From assembly GCF_040549525.1 (NCBI RefSeq), contig NZ_JBEPTM010000001.1:1-64000 (forward strand): a stretch of 64,000 nucleotides of DNA. The letters run 5' to 3'. This document shows, in pieces, positions 25,261 through 34,649 of the stretch. How positions within the stretch are numbered: the first letter of the stretch is position 1; each line of letters begins with the position of its first letter. The notes under the pieces are model-generated. The model was not told the DNA's origin and did no database searches. It saw only the letters and a list, made by a program, of their open reading frames with translations. The DNA is from Lacisediminihabitans sp040549525. GTDB taxonomy: Bacteria; Actinomycetota; Actinomycetes; Actinomycetales; Microbacteriaceae. A program made the position numbers and the translations under genes.

Positions 25261-25272
25261 GGGGCTGGTCTC
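25238..25272. terminator. Long hairpin between convergent ino1 and CCA gene
   Basis: GAGACCAGCCCC (25238-25249) pairs perfectly with GGGGCTGGTCTC (25261-25272) across an 11-base loop. It lies between convergent genes and may terminate both. Confidence 0.55.
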
Positions 25273-25306
25273 GACACGGGCGCTGGGCGCCCTACTCGAC
25301 CGGCGG
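25267..25306 (+). repeat. REP-like 40-bp dispersed repeat, copy 2
   Basis: This copy has the core GGCGCTGGGCGCC flanked by TCGA arms. It is the clearest of the three, and its left end overlaps the right arm of the neighbouring hairpin. Confidence 0.7.
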
Positions 25307-25328
25307 GAGATGCGGCAGGCCGGCGGGC

Positions 25329-26756
25329 TCAGGGGCGGGCAGCGAACCACGCTCGCAGGCGCTCGGTGGCGGCATCCGCTCCCAGGCTGCCCTCTTCGAG
25401 GCGCAGTTCGAGCAGGAAGCGGTACGCCTCACCGACCTCGCGGCCTGGGGTGAGCCCGAGGATCTCCATGATCTGCTCGCCGTCGAGGTCGGGGCGCATG
25501 GCCGCAAGCTCCTCTTCCTCCCCGAGCACCGCGATCCGCTGTTCGAGATCGTCGTAGGCGAAAGAGAGGTGGTCGGACTTGCGCCGATTGCGGGTCGTGA
25601 CGTCGGCGCGGGTCAGGATGTGGAGCCGCTCGAGCAGCGGACCGGCGTCCCGCACATACCGCCGCACCGCCGAGTCGCTCCAGGCTCCCTCGGTATAGCC
25701 GAAGAATCGCAGGTGCAGCTCGATGAGCCTGGCGACCGCGGTGATCGTGTCGTTGTCGTAGCGCAGCTCTCTGAGGCGTTTTTTGGCGAGCTTGGCCCCG
25801 ACGACGTCGTGGTGGTGGAAGGTGACAACTCCGCCGCCCTCCGTGCGTTTGGTCGCCGGCTTTCCGATGTCGTGCAGCAGCGCCGCGAGACGGAGAACGA
25901 GGTCGGGCTCGGTTCCCGGATGCCGCGACTCCTCGAGCTCGATCGCCTGGTCGAGCACGGTGAGACTGTGCTCGTAGACGTCCTTGTGGTGGAAGTGCTC
26001 GTCGATCTGCAGCTTGAGCGCAGGCAGTTCCGGCAACACGAGGGCCGCGATGCCGGAATCGACCAGCAGCTGGAGACCCGGCCGGGGATTGTGCGAGCGC
26101 AGCAGCTTGCCGAGTTCGTCGCTCACCCGTTCCACCGAGATCATCGAGATGCGGTCCGCAAGGGCGTGGAGAGCGCGCGCGGTCGGCTCCGCCACGGTGA
26201 AGCCGAGCTGTGAGGTGAACCGTGCGGCCCGCATCATCCGCAGCGGATCGTCACCGAAGGAATCCTCGGGGGCGCCCGGAGTGGTCAGACGCTTCGCGAC
26301 GAGGTCTTCGAGGCCGCCGGAGGGATCCACGAGTACTCGCTCGGGCAGCCGCAGCGCCATCGCGTTGACCGTGAAGTCGCGCCGCACGAGGTCGGCCTCG
26401 AGGGAGTCGCCGAACTCGACCGTCGGTTTGCGCGTCTCCCCGTCGTAGGCATCGGACCGGTAGGTCGTGATCTCCACCGTGTGTCCGTCGATACGGGCTC
26501 CGATGGTGCCGAAGGCCCGCCCGATGTCCCAGTGGGCATCCGAGATCGGCTTCACGATCGCGAGGATGTCATCGGGGCGCGCATCCGTGGTGAAGTCGAG
26601 GTCGGTGAGTGCGCGGTCGAGGAACGCGTCGCGCACCGGTCCGCCGACGAGGGCGAGCTCGAATCCGGCAGCGGCGAACGCCGCCGAAAGCCGCGAGATA
26701 TGAGGAGTGGACGCGAGGTCCGACAGTCGCTGAATTGCCGAAGCGACGCTCTCCAT
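25329..26756 (-). CDS. CCA-adding tRNA nucleotidyltransferase / poly(A) polymerase family
   Basis: The 475-residue protein starts with the class II nucleotidyltransferase head (ALVGGPVRDAFL, then DLDFTTDARPDD, with the catalytic Asp pair in DLDF), followed by the RNA-binding neck and an HD-type region with LLHDIGKPATKR and an HHHD cluster. It adds CCA to tRNA 3' ends; both tRNAs in this window lack an encoded CCA, which fits. ATG 26756 follows a TAGTCT -10 by 7 bases. It is divergent from the DUF6049 gene. Confidence 0.92.
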   Translation of the reverse strand: MESVASAIQRLSDLASTPHISRLSAAFAAAGFELALVGGPVRDAFLDRALTDLDFTTDARPDDILAIVKPISDAHWDIGRAFGTIGARIDGHTVEITTYRSDAYDGETRKPTVEFGDSLEADLVRRDFTVNAMALRLPERVLVDPSGGLEDLVAKRLTTPGAPEDSFGDDPLRMMRAARFTSQLGFTVAEPTARALHALADRISMISVERVSDELGKLLRSHNPRPGLQLLVDSGIAALVLPELPALKLQIDEHFHHKDVYEHSLTVLDQAIELEESRHPGTEPDLVLRLAALLHDIGKPATKRTEGGGVVTFHHHDVVGAKLAKKRLRELRYDNDTITAVARLIELHLRFFGYTEGAWSDSAVRRYVRDAGPLLERLHILTRADVTTRNRRKSDHLSFAYDDLEQRIAVLGEEEELAAMRPDLDGEQIMEILGLTPGREVGEAYRFLLELRLEEGSLGADAATERLRAWFAARP

Positions 26757-26763
26757 GCCCCCC

Positions 26764-26769
26764 AGACTA
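26764..26769 (-). promoter_or_regulatory. -10 element, leaderless CCA-adding enzyme gene
   Basis: On the minus strand TAGTCT ends 7 bases before ATG 26756. Confidence 0.45.
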
Positions 26770-26879
26770 CCGGCGACCGTGCCCGAGCACCGCGGTCCCA
26801 CCTCAGGCCCAACCAAGAGTCGAGACCCTAGAATCACTGGAGGACGGCCGGGGCACTCGCCCAGCCGCCCTCCTTCGCT

Positions 26880-29108
26880 ATGAGACTCTTCACATCCCTG
26901 TTCGCGGTGGCTCTCGCCATCGGCGCCGTCATCGCGCCCGTCGGCGCACCCGGTGCCGCGGTCGCCGCGAGACCGTCGGCAGTGCAGGCGGCCGAGGATG
27001 TGAAGCCCGTGCTCACCTTCGCGCCGGGGGCGAACGGCGCTCTCGCCCCCGGACAGGACCTCGTGATCAGCGGAACTGTCGCCAACCCCACCGCGAAAGC
27101 CATCCCGGCCGGCACAGCCAGCATCGTGCTCAATCGATCGGCGGTGCGTTCGCGCGCCGAGCTGTCGAGCTGGCTCGCGCCCGCATCCACCTCTGCCGAC
27201 GATTCCCTCGGTACCGAGGTGCTCTCCGCCCCCACACCCGAAGTGCCGGCCGGACGCACCGTGCCCATGCAATTCACCGTGCCGGCCGCATCCATCGATT
27301 TCGGCTCCCAAGCCTCGGTCTGGGGATCGCGCACCCTGGCCGTCCGGATCTCGGGAGGAGGTTCGGAGGTCGGACAGGCCCGCAGCAGCATCGTCTGGAA
27401 CCCGGGTACGGGCGTGACGCCGACCCGGCTCGGCCTGGTGCTGCCCCTCACGGTGCCGCAGAGCGCAGATGGCCTCATCCCTTCCGACCTGCTGGCGGGA
27501 TACACCTCAGACGGTGGACTCCTCACCCGACAGCTCGATGCGGTCTTCGACCAGCCCGGCATCGCTATCGGAATCGACCCGCGCATCCTCGCGTCCATCC
27601 GCATCCTCGGCAACTCCACACCACCGTCCGCGAAAGCCTGGCTCCAACGCCTCGAATCGGCGACGAACGACACCTTCCCGCTGAGCTATGCCGACTCCGA
27701 TCTGGCCGCGGCCAGCCAGGCGAAGGCGACTCGCCTTCTCGTTCCGACGAGCTTCCCGGTCGACGCGAGACAGTTCCCCGGCCTCCCCAGTGCCACACCG
27801 ACGGCAACGGCGACCACCACTCCGAACCCGGCTCCGACCGCACCTGCCCCCGGGGAATCGGCCGCTGTGCTGCCCGACCTGGCGTCATTACAGGCCTTCG
27901 ATTACAGCCTTCCGGCAGTGGCCTGGCCGGCGAGTGGAAGTGTCATCGAAGCGGACCTCGACGGCTTCGAAACGGGAGGATTCACCACGACGATCCTCGG
28001 TTCCGGCAATGTCGGTTACGGCACTGTCGACTACACGCCGAGCTCCGCGGCGCTCGTCGGCAAGCACCAGACTCTCGTCACGGATGACGGCCTCTCGGCC
28101 TATCTCGATGCGGCCGCCGAGGCGCCGAGCCCTGCGCTCTGGTCACAGGCGATGTCGAACCTGTCGAGCGCGATAGCCGTCATCTCGCTGGAACGGCCCG
28201 CCGCAGCGCGCACGCTCCTCGCGACTTTCGACCGCTCGCGCCCCGGGGCGGATATGCGTCTCGCGCAGACTCTGACGGCACTGGCGGCGCTCCCGTGGGC
28301 CTCATCCGTGTCGCTCTCGGAGGTGAATTCCTCGTTCGCGAGCGGTTCCGCCGTGCTGCCGGCCACCGCAACGCTCGTGCCGAGACCGGAGTCCGCCGAC
28401 CGGATCGCCACGGTGACCAAGCTGCTCGCCGCAGAGGCCGAAGCGGGGAGCTTCGCCTCGGTGCTCAACGACCCCACCCAGATCACCGGCGAGCGCAGAC
28501 TCAGCCTGCTCGCACTGCTCTCGAACTCGTGGACCGGCGATGCTGCCTGGGCGGCGGAGACGAAGAAGTACCTCGCCAAGTCGGATCGCTTCGTCACGAA
28601 GTCGGTCACGGTCGCGCGAAGCAGCGCAACGGTCTTCACCTCGCGAAACAGCCCGCTGCCGATAACCGTGACGAATGATCTCCCCTGGCCGGTCACCGTC
28701 TACGTGACGGTGCGGTCCCCCTCGAACATCATCACCATCGACAACGACCGCGTCGAACTCGTCATCGAGGCGCAGTCGCAGGCGAAGACCACAGTTCCGG
28801 TCACCTCGAACGCCAACGGACCCGTCACGCTCATCGTCTCCCTGTCGAGCGCCACCAACGTGCAGATCACCGCTCCCACCGCCATCAACGTCGACGTGCA
28901 GGCCCAGTGGGAGACCGCCTTCACTGCCGTCGTGGCCGCGTTGGTCATCGGCGTGTTCGGATTCGGCATCTACCGCACCATCGCCAAGCGGCGAAAGGCG
29001 AAGCGGGCCACGGATGTTCCGGCCAGCGCTGATCCGGTCGACCCTGATCCGGCCAGCCCTGATCCGGCCGACCCTGATCCGGCCGACGAGACCCCGACCG
29101 CCCCATGA
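26880..29108 (+). CDS. DUF6049-family exported membrane protein
   Basis: The 742-residue protein has a signal peptide (cleavage after about residue 30), a large extracytoplasmic region rich in Thr, Ala, Pro and Ser, one C-terminal transmembrane segment (about residues 684-704) and a basic, then acidic cytoplasmic tail. It always lies next to murJ in actinobacteria and overlaps it here (ATGA), so a role in cell-wall assembly is likely. The tail ends in pentapeptide repeats encoded by four 15-bp units. No enzyme motif is seen. Confidence 0.85.
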   Translation: MRLFTSLFAVALAIGAVIAPVGAPGAAVAARPSAVQAAEDVKPVLTFAPGANGALAPGQDLVISGTVANPTAKAIPAGTASIVLNRSAVRSRAELSSWLAPASTSADDSLGTEVLSAPTPEVPAGRTVPMQFTVPAASIDFGSQASVWGSRTLAVRISGGGSEVGQARSSIVWNPGTGVTPTRLGLVLPLTVPQSADGLIPSDLLAGYTSDGGLLTRQLDAVFDQPGIAIGIDPRILASIRILGNSTPPSAKAWLQRLESATNDTFPLSYADSDLAAASQAKATRLLVPTSFPVDARQFPGLPSATPTATATTTPNPAPTAPAPGESAAVLPDLASLQAFDYSLPAVAWPASGSVIEADLDGFETGGFTTTILGSGNVGYGTVDYTPSSAALVGKHQTLVTDDGLSAYLDAAAEAPSPALWSQAMSNLSSAIAVISLERPAAARTLLATFDRSRPGADMRLAQTLTALAALPWASSVSLSEVNSSFASGSAVLPATATLVPRPESADRIATVTKLLAAEAEAGSFASVLNDPTQITGERRLSLLALLSNSWTGDAAWAAETKKYLAKSDRFVTKSVTVARSSATVFTSRNSPLPITVTNDLPWPVTVYVTVRSPSNIITIDNDRVELVIEAQSQAKTTVPVTSNANGPVTLIVSLSSATNVQITAPTAINVDVQAQWETAFTAVVAALVIGVFGFGIYRTIAKRRKAKRATDVPASADPVDPDPASPDPADPDPADETPTAP
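29029..29088 (+). repeat. Four 15-bp tandem repeats in the DUF6049 tail
   Basis: Four units of CTGATCCGGCCGACC with small changes encode repeated PDPAD-type pentapeptides in the cytoplasmic tail. Copy number is likely to vary between strains. Confidence 0.8.
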
Positions 29109-30763
29109 CGACCGCAGGCACGAGCGCAGCGACATCCGGTGGTATGGGGCGTGCGAGCGCCATCCTCGCCGCCGGCACGATAGTCTCCCGGGTTCTCGGC
29201 TTCGCCAGGGGTGCGGTGCTTGCTGCCGCCATCGGGCAGGTCGCGAGTGCAAGCGGCAATGCTTTCGGCCTCGCGAACCAGCTTCCCAACAACATCTACG
29301 CACTCGTTGCCGGTGGCGTCCTCAGTGCGGTGCTCGTCCCCCAGATCGTCAAGGCAGGACTCCATAAGGACGGCGGCCAGCAGTTCATCAACCGGGTGGT
29401 CACTCTCGGGATCGTTGTTTTCGCGATCGTCACCATCGCGGCGACTCTCGCGGCGCCCGCGCTCGTGAGGCTCTACGCCTCACAGGCTCCGGCCGGGCAG
29501 GCGGGCTTCAGCGCCCAGGCGATCACCCTCGCCACCGTGCTCGCCTACTGGTGCCTCCCGCAGATCTTCTTCTACGCCCTGTACAGCCTGCTCAGCGAAG
29601 TTTTGAACGCCCGCCGCATCTTCGGCCCCTTCACCTGGGCCCCGGTGCTCAACAACGTCGTCGCGATCGCCGGGATCGTCGTCTTCATGCTGTCGTTCGG
29701 CACCGCGGCAGACAACTCCAGCGTCGACGTGTGGACCCCCGGTCGCATCATCCTCCTCGGCGGCACGACCACCCTGGGGGTCGCGGCCCAGGCGCTCGTC
29801 CTGTTCCTCTTCTGGAGGCGGGCCGGTCTCCGGTTCGTGCCGGACTTTCGCTGGCGGGGAGTGGGCCTCGGAGCCACCGGCCGGGCCGCCGGCTGGCTGT
29901 TCGGCATGGTGCTGATCACTCAGATCGCCGGGGTGTTCCAGTCGAGAGTGGCGACGCAGTCGACCACCGCGGGCGTTGCGGCCCTCGCCAACTCGTGGCT
30001 GATCTTCATGCTGCCGCACTCGGTGGTCGCGGTGTCGATCGCGACCGCCTACTTCACCCGGATGAGCGGGCACGCCACTAACGGGGACCTGCCCGCCGTG
30101 AGATCGGATCTGTCGTCATCCCTCCGCAGCATCGGCCTACTCATCGTCTTCTCGGCAGTCGCGCTGTCGGTGGTGTCGATGCCTTTTGCGCGCGTCTACG
30201 AGGAGAAATTCGCGAACATGCAGGCCATGAGCGCCGTGATCCTCGCCTTTCTGCCCGGCCTCATCCTGTTCAGCATGCTGTTCGTGATCCAGCGGGTGTT
30301 CTACGCGCTCGGCGACACGCGCACGCCCTTCCTGTTGCAATGCATCCAATCCGGGCTCTTCATCGTCGGTGCCCTGCTCTGCCTGCTGCTGCCGCCCGCT
30401 TTCATCGGCACCGGGCTCGCCGCCGTAACCTCCATAGCCGGTAGCGCTCAGGCCGTCGTCGCGATCGCCGTGGTGCGCAAACGGATCGGCGGGATGGATG
30501 GCCGGCTCGTGCTCCGTCGCTACGTGCAGTACCTCGTGCTCTCACTCGCCGCCGGGCTCGTCGGTGTGGGGGTGCTCGCCCTACTCGGGGGATTCACCGG
30601 CGGCGGCTTCGCGCTCGAGTCGCGGCTCTCCGCGATCCTCGCCATCGTGGTCACCGGAGGGGTCATGGCAGTCGTCTACCTCGGCCTGCTCACCGTGCTG
30701 CGCAACCCCGAACTCTCCGCCGTCACCGGCACCCTCACGGCCCGCTTCCGACGCGCACGCTAG
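29105..30763 (+). CDS. murJ: Lipid II flippase (MurJ/MviN)
   Basis: The 552-residue membrane protein has about 14 hydrophobic segments and the MurJ N-terminal motif TIVSRVLGFARGAVLAAAIG, with the conserved QLPNNIYAL region. It moves lipid II across the membrane for peptidoglycan synthesis. Mycobacterial MurJ carries a pseudokinase domain; this one does not. The start overlaps the DUF6049 stop. Confidence 0.93.
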   Translation: MTTAGTSAATSGGMGRASAILAAGTIVSRVLGFARGAVLAAAIGQVASASGNAFGLANQLPNNIYALVAGGVLSAVLVPQIVKAGLHKDGGQQFINRVVTLGIVVFAIVTIAATLAAPALVRLYASQAPAGQAGFSAQAITLATVLAYWCLPQIFFYALYSLLSEVLNARRIFGPFTWAPVLNNVVAIAGIVVFMLSFGTAADNSSVDVWTPGRIILLGGTTTLGVAAQALVLFLFWRRAGLRFVPDFRWRGVGLGATGRAAGWLFGMVLITQIAGVFQSRVATQSTTAGVAALANSWLIFMLPHSVVAVSIATAYFTRMSGHATNGDLPAVRSDLSSSLRSIGLLIVFSAVALSVVSMPFARVYEEKFANMQAMSAVILAFLPGLILFSMLFVIQRVFYALGDTRTPFLLQCIQSGLFIVGALLCLLLPPAFIGTGLAAVTSIAGSAQAVVAIAVVRKRIGGMDGRLVLRRYVQYLVLSLAAGLVGVGVLALLGGFTGGGFALESRLSAILAIVVTGGVMAVVYLGLLTVLRNPELSAVTGTLTARFRRAR

Positions 30764-30803
30764 GCGGTCGCCCACGGCCCGGGTTCGCGGAATATCGTGC
30801 GAA

Positions 30804-30809
30804 TAGGAT
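30804..30809 (+). promoter_or_regulatory. -10 element upstream of trxB
   Basis: TAGGAT lies 63 bases before the trxB start, giving a leader of roughly 55 nt with its own AAGGAG site. Confidence 0.4.
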
Positions 30810-30872
30810 GTGTTGTACACCGCAGTGGGACGGGCACAGACCGAGTCCACGCGATCCAAGGAGTTGTTTTCG

Positions 30873-31850
30873 TTGCGCCAGACCATCATCATCGGCTCCG
30901 GTCCTGCCGGCTACACCGCTGCGATCTATGCCGCCCGTGCCAACCTTCGGCCACTGCTCATTGCGAGCTCGGTCGAGGCCGGCGGCGAGCTCATGAAGAC
31001 CACAGAGGTGGAGAACTTCCCGGGCTTCCCCGAGGGCATCATGGGACCGGATCTCATGGCCGCGTTCCAGGCGCAAGCGGAGCGATTCGGCACAGAGATC
31101 GTGCTCGACGACGTGACATCCCTCGACCTGAGCGGTGACGTGAAGACCGTGACGCTCGGCAACGGCGACGTGCACGAGGCGCTCTCGGTGATCTTCGCAA
31201 CGGGTTCCGCCTACCGCAAGCTCGGCCTCGACGACGAAGAACGTCTCAGTGGCCACGGCGTCTCGTGGTGTGCAACGTGTGACGGGTTCTTCTTCCGCAA
31301 GAAGACCATCGCCGTCGTGGGCGGCGGGGACTCCGCGATGGAGGAAGCCAACTTCCTCACGAAGTTCGCCGACAAGGTCTACGTGATTCACCGCAGCGAT
31401 TCGCTTCGGGCCTCCAAGACGATGCAGGACCGCTCGTTCGAGAACCCCAAGATCGAGTTCCTCTTGAACCAGACCGTCGAGCACATCTACGGCGACGGTG
31501 CGGTGACCGGTGTCGGCCTCCGCAACACTGTGGATGGCACGGAGACGACTCTCGACCTGAGCGGATTGTTCATCGCGATCGGCGCCGACCCGCGCACCCA
31601 CCTCGTGCATGGAATGCTCGACTTCAACGCCGACGGCACGATCGCGGTCGAGGGTCGCAGCTCGCGCACCAATCTCCCCGGGGTGTTCGCCGCGGGGGAC
31701 GTGCTGGACCCCACCTACCGACAGGCCGTCACGGCCGCCGGTTCCGGAACCGTCGCCGCCCTGGACGCCGAGCATTACTTGGCGTCCCTCCCAAAAGACC
31801 TGCTGGCGAAAGCGACCGCTGACGCCGAGCCCGCAACAGTATCGGCCTGA
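30873..31850 (+). CDS. trxB: Thioredoxin reductase
   Basis: The 325-residue flavoprotein has the FAD motif GSGPAGYTAAIYAAR (8-22), the redox CATC pair Cys133/Cys136, and an NADPH-binding motif GGGDSAMEEA. It reduces thioredoxin using NADPH. I chose the TTG at 30873, which lies 9 bases after a strong AAGGAG site (30858-30863) and directly before the conserved FAD motif. A longer frame from 30810 would add 21 unconserved residues. It forms an operon with trxA, 30 bases downstream. Confidence 0.95.
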   Translation: MRQTIIIGSGPAGYTAAIYAARANLRPLLIASSVEAGGELMKTTEVENFPGFPEGIMGPDLMAAFQAQAERFGTEIVLDDVTSLDLSGDVKTVTLGNGDVHEALSVIFATGSAYRKLGLDDEERLSGHGVSWCATCDGFFFRKKTIAVVGGGDSAMEEANFLTKFADKVYVIHRSDSLRASKTMQDRSFENPKIEFLLNQTVEHIYGDGAVTGVGLRNTVDGTETTLDLSGLFIAIGADPRTHLVHGMLDFNADGTIAVEGRSSRTNLPGVFAAGDVLDPTYRQAVTAAGSGTVAALDAEHYLASLPKDLLAKATADAEPATVSA

Positions 31851-31880
31851 CGGCCACCCTCCATCGAAAGAGAGAAATCA

Positions 31881-32207
31881 ATGTCAACCGCCAAAGATGT
31901 GACCGACGCCAGCTTCCAGGCCGACGTTCTCGACTCCGACAAGCTCGTGCTCGTGGACTTCTGGGCCGAATGGTGCGGCCCGTGTCGCGCGGTCAGCCCG
32001 ATTCTCGACCAGATCGCCGCCGAGCACTCCGACAAGATCGAGCTCGTCAAGGTGAACGTCGACGACAACATGGAGATCGCCGCGAAGTACCAGATCACCT
32101 CGATCCCGGCCATGAAGCTCTTCAAGGGTGGCGAGGTCGTCAAGAGCGTCATCGGCGCAAAGCCGAAGCCCGCGCTCGAGGCCGACTTTGCGGAGTGGCT
32201 CAAGTAG
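31881..32207 (+). CDS. trxA: Thioredoxin
   Basis: The 108-residue protein has the active site WCGPC (Cys32, Cys35), the cis-Pro in ITSIPAMKLF, and a full thioredoxin fold. It reduces protein disulphides in the cytoplasm. It is coupled with trxB. A 17-bp tandem duplication covers its last codons and stop (32194-32227), leaving the protein intact. A terminator follows. Confidence 0.96.
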   Translation: MSTAKDVTDASFQADVLDSDKLVLVDFWAEWCGPCRAVSPILDQIAAEHSDKIELVKVNVDDNMEIAAKYQITSIPAMKLFKGGEVVKSVIGAKPKPALEADFAEWLK

Positions 32208-32227
32208 CACAGTGGCTCAAGTAGCAG
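32194..32227 (+). repeat. 17-bp tandem duplication at the trxA stop codon
   Basis: AGTGGCTCAAGTAGCAC (32194-32210) is repeated at once with one change at its last base (32211-32227). It copies the last four codons and the TAG stop. Confidence 0.9.
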
Positions 32228-32257
32228 TCCTCTGAGGTAACCACCTAGCTGGTTACC

Positions 32258-32289
32258 GGCCCGTTCACCGCAGGGTGGACGGGCCTTTT
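32258..32289 (+). terminator. Rho-independent terminator after trxA
   Basis: A 12-bp stem with one G-U pair (32258-32269 with 32274-32285) is followed by TTTT. An additional hairpin, GGTAACC with GGTTACC (32236-32257), lies just before it. Confidence 0.9.
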
Positions 32290-32342
32290 CATATCTCCGC
32301 ACTATTGTTGGATCTTCACCCCACCGATCGACGCGGAACCAC

Positions 32343-33659
32343 ATGACTCACGACGGAACAAACGACGGCACGAACTTCGACCCCTGGTACGACCGCTACG
32401 CCGATCGAACCGCCGGCCTCAGCGCCTCAGAGGTGCGGGCGCTGTTCGCCGTGGCATCCCGTCCGGAGGTCGTCTCTCTCGCCGGGGGCATGCCCTTCGT
32501 TACCGGGCTGCCGCCCGAACTCGTCGCCGGCGCCTTCGAGCGGATGATGTCCAGCCAGGGCCTGCAGGCCCTGCAGTACGGCTCCGGGCAGGGCATCCCG
32601 GCCCTTCGGGAGCAGATCCTCGAGGTCATGGCTCTCGAGGGCATCCGGGCGAGCGTCGACGACGTCGTGGTCACGACCGGGTCCCAGCACGCGCTCGAAC
32701 TCGTCACCAAGCTGTTCATCAATCCCGGCGATGTCGTGCTGGCGGAGGGTCCGAGTTACGTCACCGCCATGGTGGTCTTCAACTCGTTCCAGGCCGACAT
32801 CCACCATGTTCCGATGGATGAGCACGGCCTCATTCCCGAAGCGCTCCGCCAGGCGATCAGCCGCCTGAAGGCCGCCGGCAAGACGATCAAGTTCCTCTAT
32901 ACGATCCCCTCGTTCAGCAACCCGGCGGGAGTCACTCTCACCTGGCAACGCCGACTCGAAATTCTGGAGATCTGCCGCGATAACGAGATCCTCGTGCTCG
33001 AAGACAACCCTTATGGGTTGTTGTATTTCGATTCCCCGCCTCCTCACGCCATGCGTTCCGTCGATGAGGATGGCGTCGTCTACCTCGGAACCTTCTCCAA
33101 GACGCTCGCGCCGGGCTTCCGGGTGGGCTGGGCCCTCGCCCCCCACGCCATCCGCGAGAAGCTCATCCTCGCCAACGAGGCCGCGGTGCTGTCACCGAGC
33201 TCGTTCAGTCAGCTCATGATCTCCGAATACCTCGACTCGGCCGACTGGAAGGGGCAGATCAACACCTTCCGCGGGATCTACCGCGAACGCCGGGATGCGA
33301 TGCTCGCCGCCCTCGCGGAATACCTGCCCCAGCTGTCGTGGACGGTGCCCAACGGGGGGTTCTACGTGTGGGTGACACTTCCTGACCACATGGATTCGAA
33401 GGCGATGCTGCCGCGCGCGGTCAAGGAACTCGTCGCCTACACGCCCGGCACCGCCTTCTATGCCGACGGCAATGGCCGCAACAACATCCGCCTCTCGTTC
33501 TGCTATCCCACCCCCGAATTCATCCGGGAGGGCATCCGCCGCCTCTCTGTCGTGATCAACGGCGAACTCGACCTGCTCAACACCTTCGCGCAGACCTCAC
33601 CGCTCGCGACGATCCCCGTGAAAAAGGGCATCGCAAGCCCACCCTCGAACATCGGATAG
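32343..33659 (+). CDS. PLP-dependent aminotransferase (class I/II, 2-aminoadipate type)
   Basis: The 438-residue fold-type I enzyme has the conserved SLAGGMPFVTGLP start, PSFSNPAGVTL, LEDNPYGLL, and the Schiff-base lysine in FSKTLAPGFRVGW. It resembles the LysN/2-aminoadipate or MocR-like aminotransferase group without a DNA-binding domain. It is common at this locus in Microbacteriaceae. The amino-group donor and acceptor are not known. It lies 3 bases before the ligase gene, so the two form an operon. Confidence 0.85.
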   Translation: MTHDGTNDGTNFDPWYDRYADRTAGLSASEVRALFAVASRPEVVSLAGGMPFVTGLPPELVAGAFERMMSSQGLQALQYGSGQGIPALREQILEVMALEGIRASVDDVVVTTGSQHALELVTKLFINPGDVVLAEGPSYVTAMVVFNSFQADIHHVPMDEHGLIPEALRQAISRLKAAGKTIKFLYTIPSFSNPAGVTLTWQRRLEILEICRDNEILVLEDNPYGLLYFDSPPPHAMRSVDEDGVVYLGTFSKTLAPGFRVGWALAPHAIREKLILANEAAVLSPSSFSQLMISEYLDSADWKGQINTFRGIYRERRDAMLAALAEYLPQLSWTVPNGGFYVWVTLPDHMDSKAMLPRAVKELVAYTPGTAFYADGNGRNNIRLSFCYPTPEFIREGIRRLSVVINGELDLLNTFAQTSPLATIPVKKGIASPPSNIG

Positions 33660-33662
33660 CTG

Positions 33663-34625
33663 ATGGCCACCGTCACTCCCCGATCCGTCGTCGTTCTCGC
33701 CGGAGGAATCTCGCACGAACGGGATGTGTCTCTGCGCAGCGGTCGCCAGGTCGCCGACCGGCTGCAGGAGCACGGCATCCACGTGACCCTTCGCGATCCG
33801 GATGCCTCGCTCCTCGCGTTCCTCGCAGAGACGCGCCCGGATGTCGTCTGGCCCGCCCTGCATGGTGCAAGCGGCGAGGATGGCGCCCTGCGTGGGCTGC
33901 TGGACTTCATGGGCATCCCCTACGTCGGTTCCACCTCCGACTCAGCGCGTCTCGCCTGGGACAAGCCCACCGCGAAGGTGCTCGTGTCGCGAGCCGGAGT
34001 GCGGACGCCACGCTCGATCGCCCTCTCCCGAGATGCCTTCCGTGAGCTGGGTGCCGCCAGTGTGCTCGATAGCCTCTCGGATGGCCTTCCCGTTCCCCTC
34101 GTCGTGAAGCCGGCACAGGGCGGATCCGCGCAGGGAGTCACCCTCGTCGACAATCGGGACGACCTCCCGCGCGCGATGGTGGATGCCTACACCTACTGTG
34201 ATGTCGCGATCGTCGAGCATCGAGTGGTCGGCACCGAGATCGCGATCAGCATCATCGACACCGGCGATGGTCCGGTGGCGCTTCCGGCTGTCGAGATCCA
34301 GCCACTCTCCGGCGTCTACAGCTTCGAAGCGAAGTACAACGCCGGGGAGACCCGCTTCTACACCCCCGCGAGATTGGCAGAGGGGATCTCGGAGGCCGCC
34401 GCGGCGACGGCCCTGCTTGCGCACCGCACACTGGGCCTCCGCCACATTTCCCGCATCGACCTGATCGTCGACGCCGCGGGCATCCCCTGGTTCCTCGAGG
34501 CGAACGTGCTGCCGGGCCTCACCGAGACATCCCTGCTTCCGCTCGCGCTCGAAGCGGCCGGCCACGACATCGGCTGGGTCTATTCGGCCCTCGCGGAGGC
34601 CGCCATCTCAGACGCCGGCCTTTAG
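33663..34625 (+). CDS. D-alanine--D-alanine ligase family protein
   Basis: The 320-residue ATP-grasp protein has the Ddl N-terminal motif VVLAGGISHERDVSLRSG, PLVVKPAQGGSAQGVT (ATP binding) and LEANVLPGLTETSLLPLA (metal and D-Ala site). Ddl makes the dipeptide end of peptidoglycan precursors. The main ddl of actinobacteria often lies near murA or gpsA; this may be a second copy. Coupling to an aminotransferase could mean another amino acid is the substrate. Confidence 0.85.
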   Translation: MATVTPRSVVVLAGGISHERDVSLRSGRQVADRLQEHGIHVTLRDPDASLLAFLAETRPDVVWPALHGASGEDGALRGLLDFMGIPYVGSTSDSARLAWDKPTAKVLVSRAGVRTPRSIALSRDAFRELGAASVLDSLSDGLPVPLVVKPAQGGSAQGVTLVDNRDDLPRAMVDAYTYCDVAIVEHRVVGTEIAISIIDTGDGPVALPAVEIQPLSGVYSFEAKYNAGETRFYTPARLAEGISEAAAATALLAHRTLGLRHISRIDLIVDAAGIPWFLEANVLPGLTETSLLPLALEAAGHDIGWVYSALAEAAISDAGL

Positions 34626-34649
34626 CCTAAACACCTTCTGATCAGCTTT

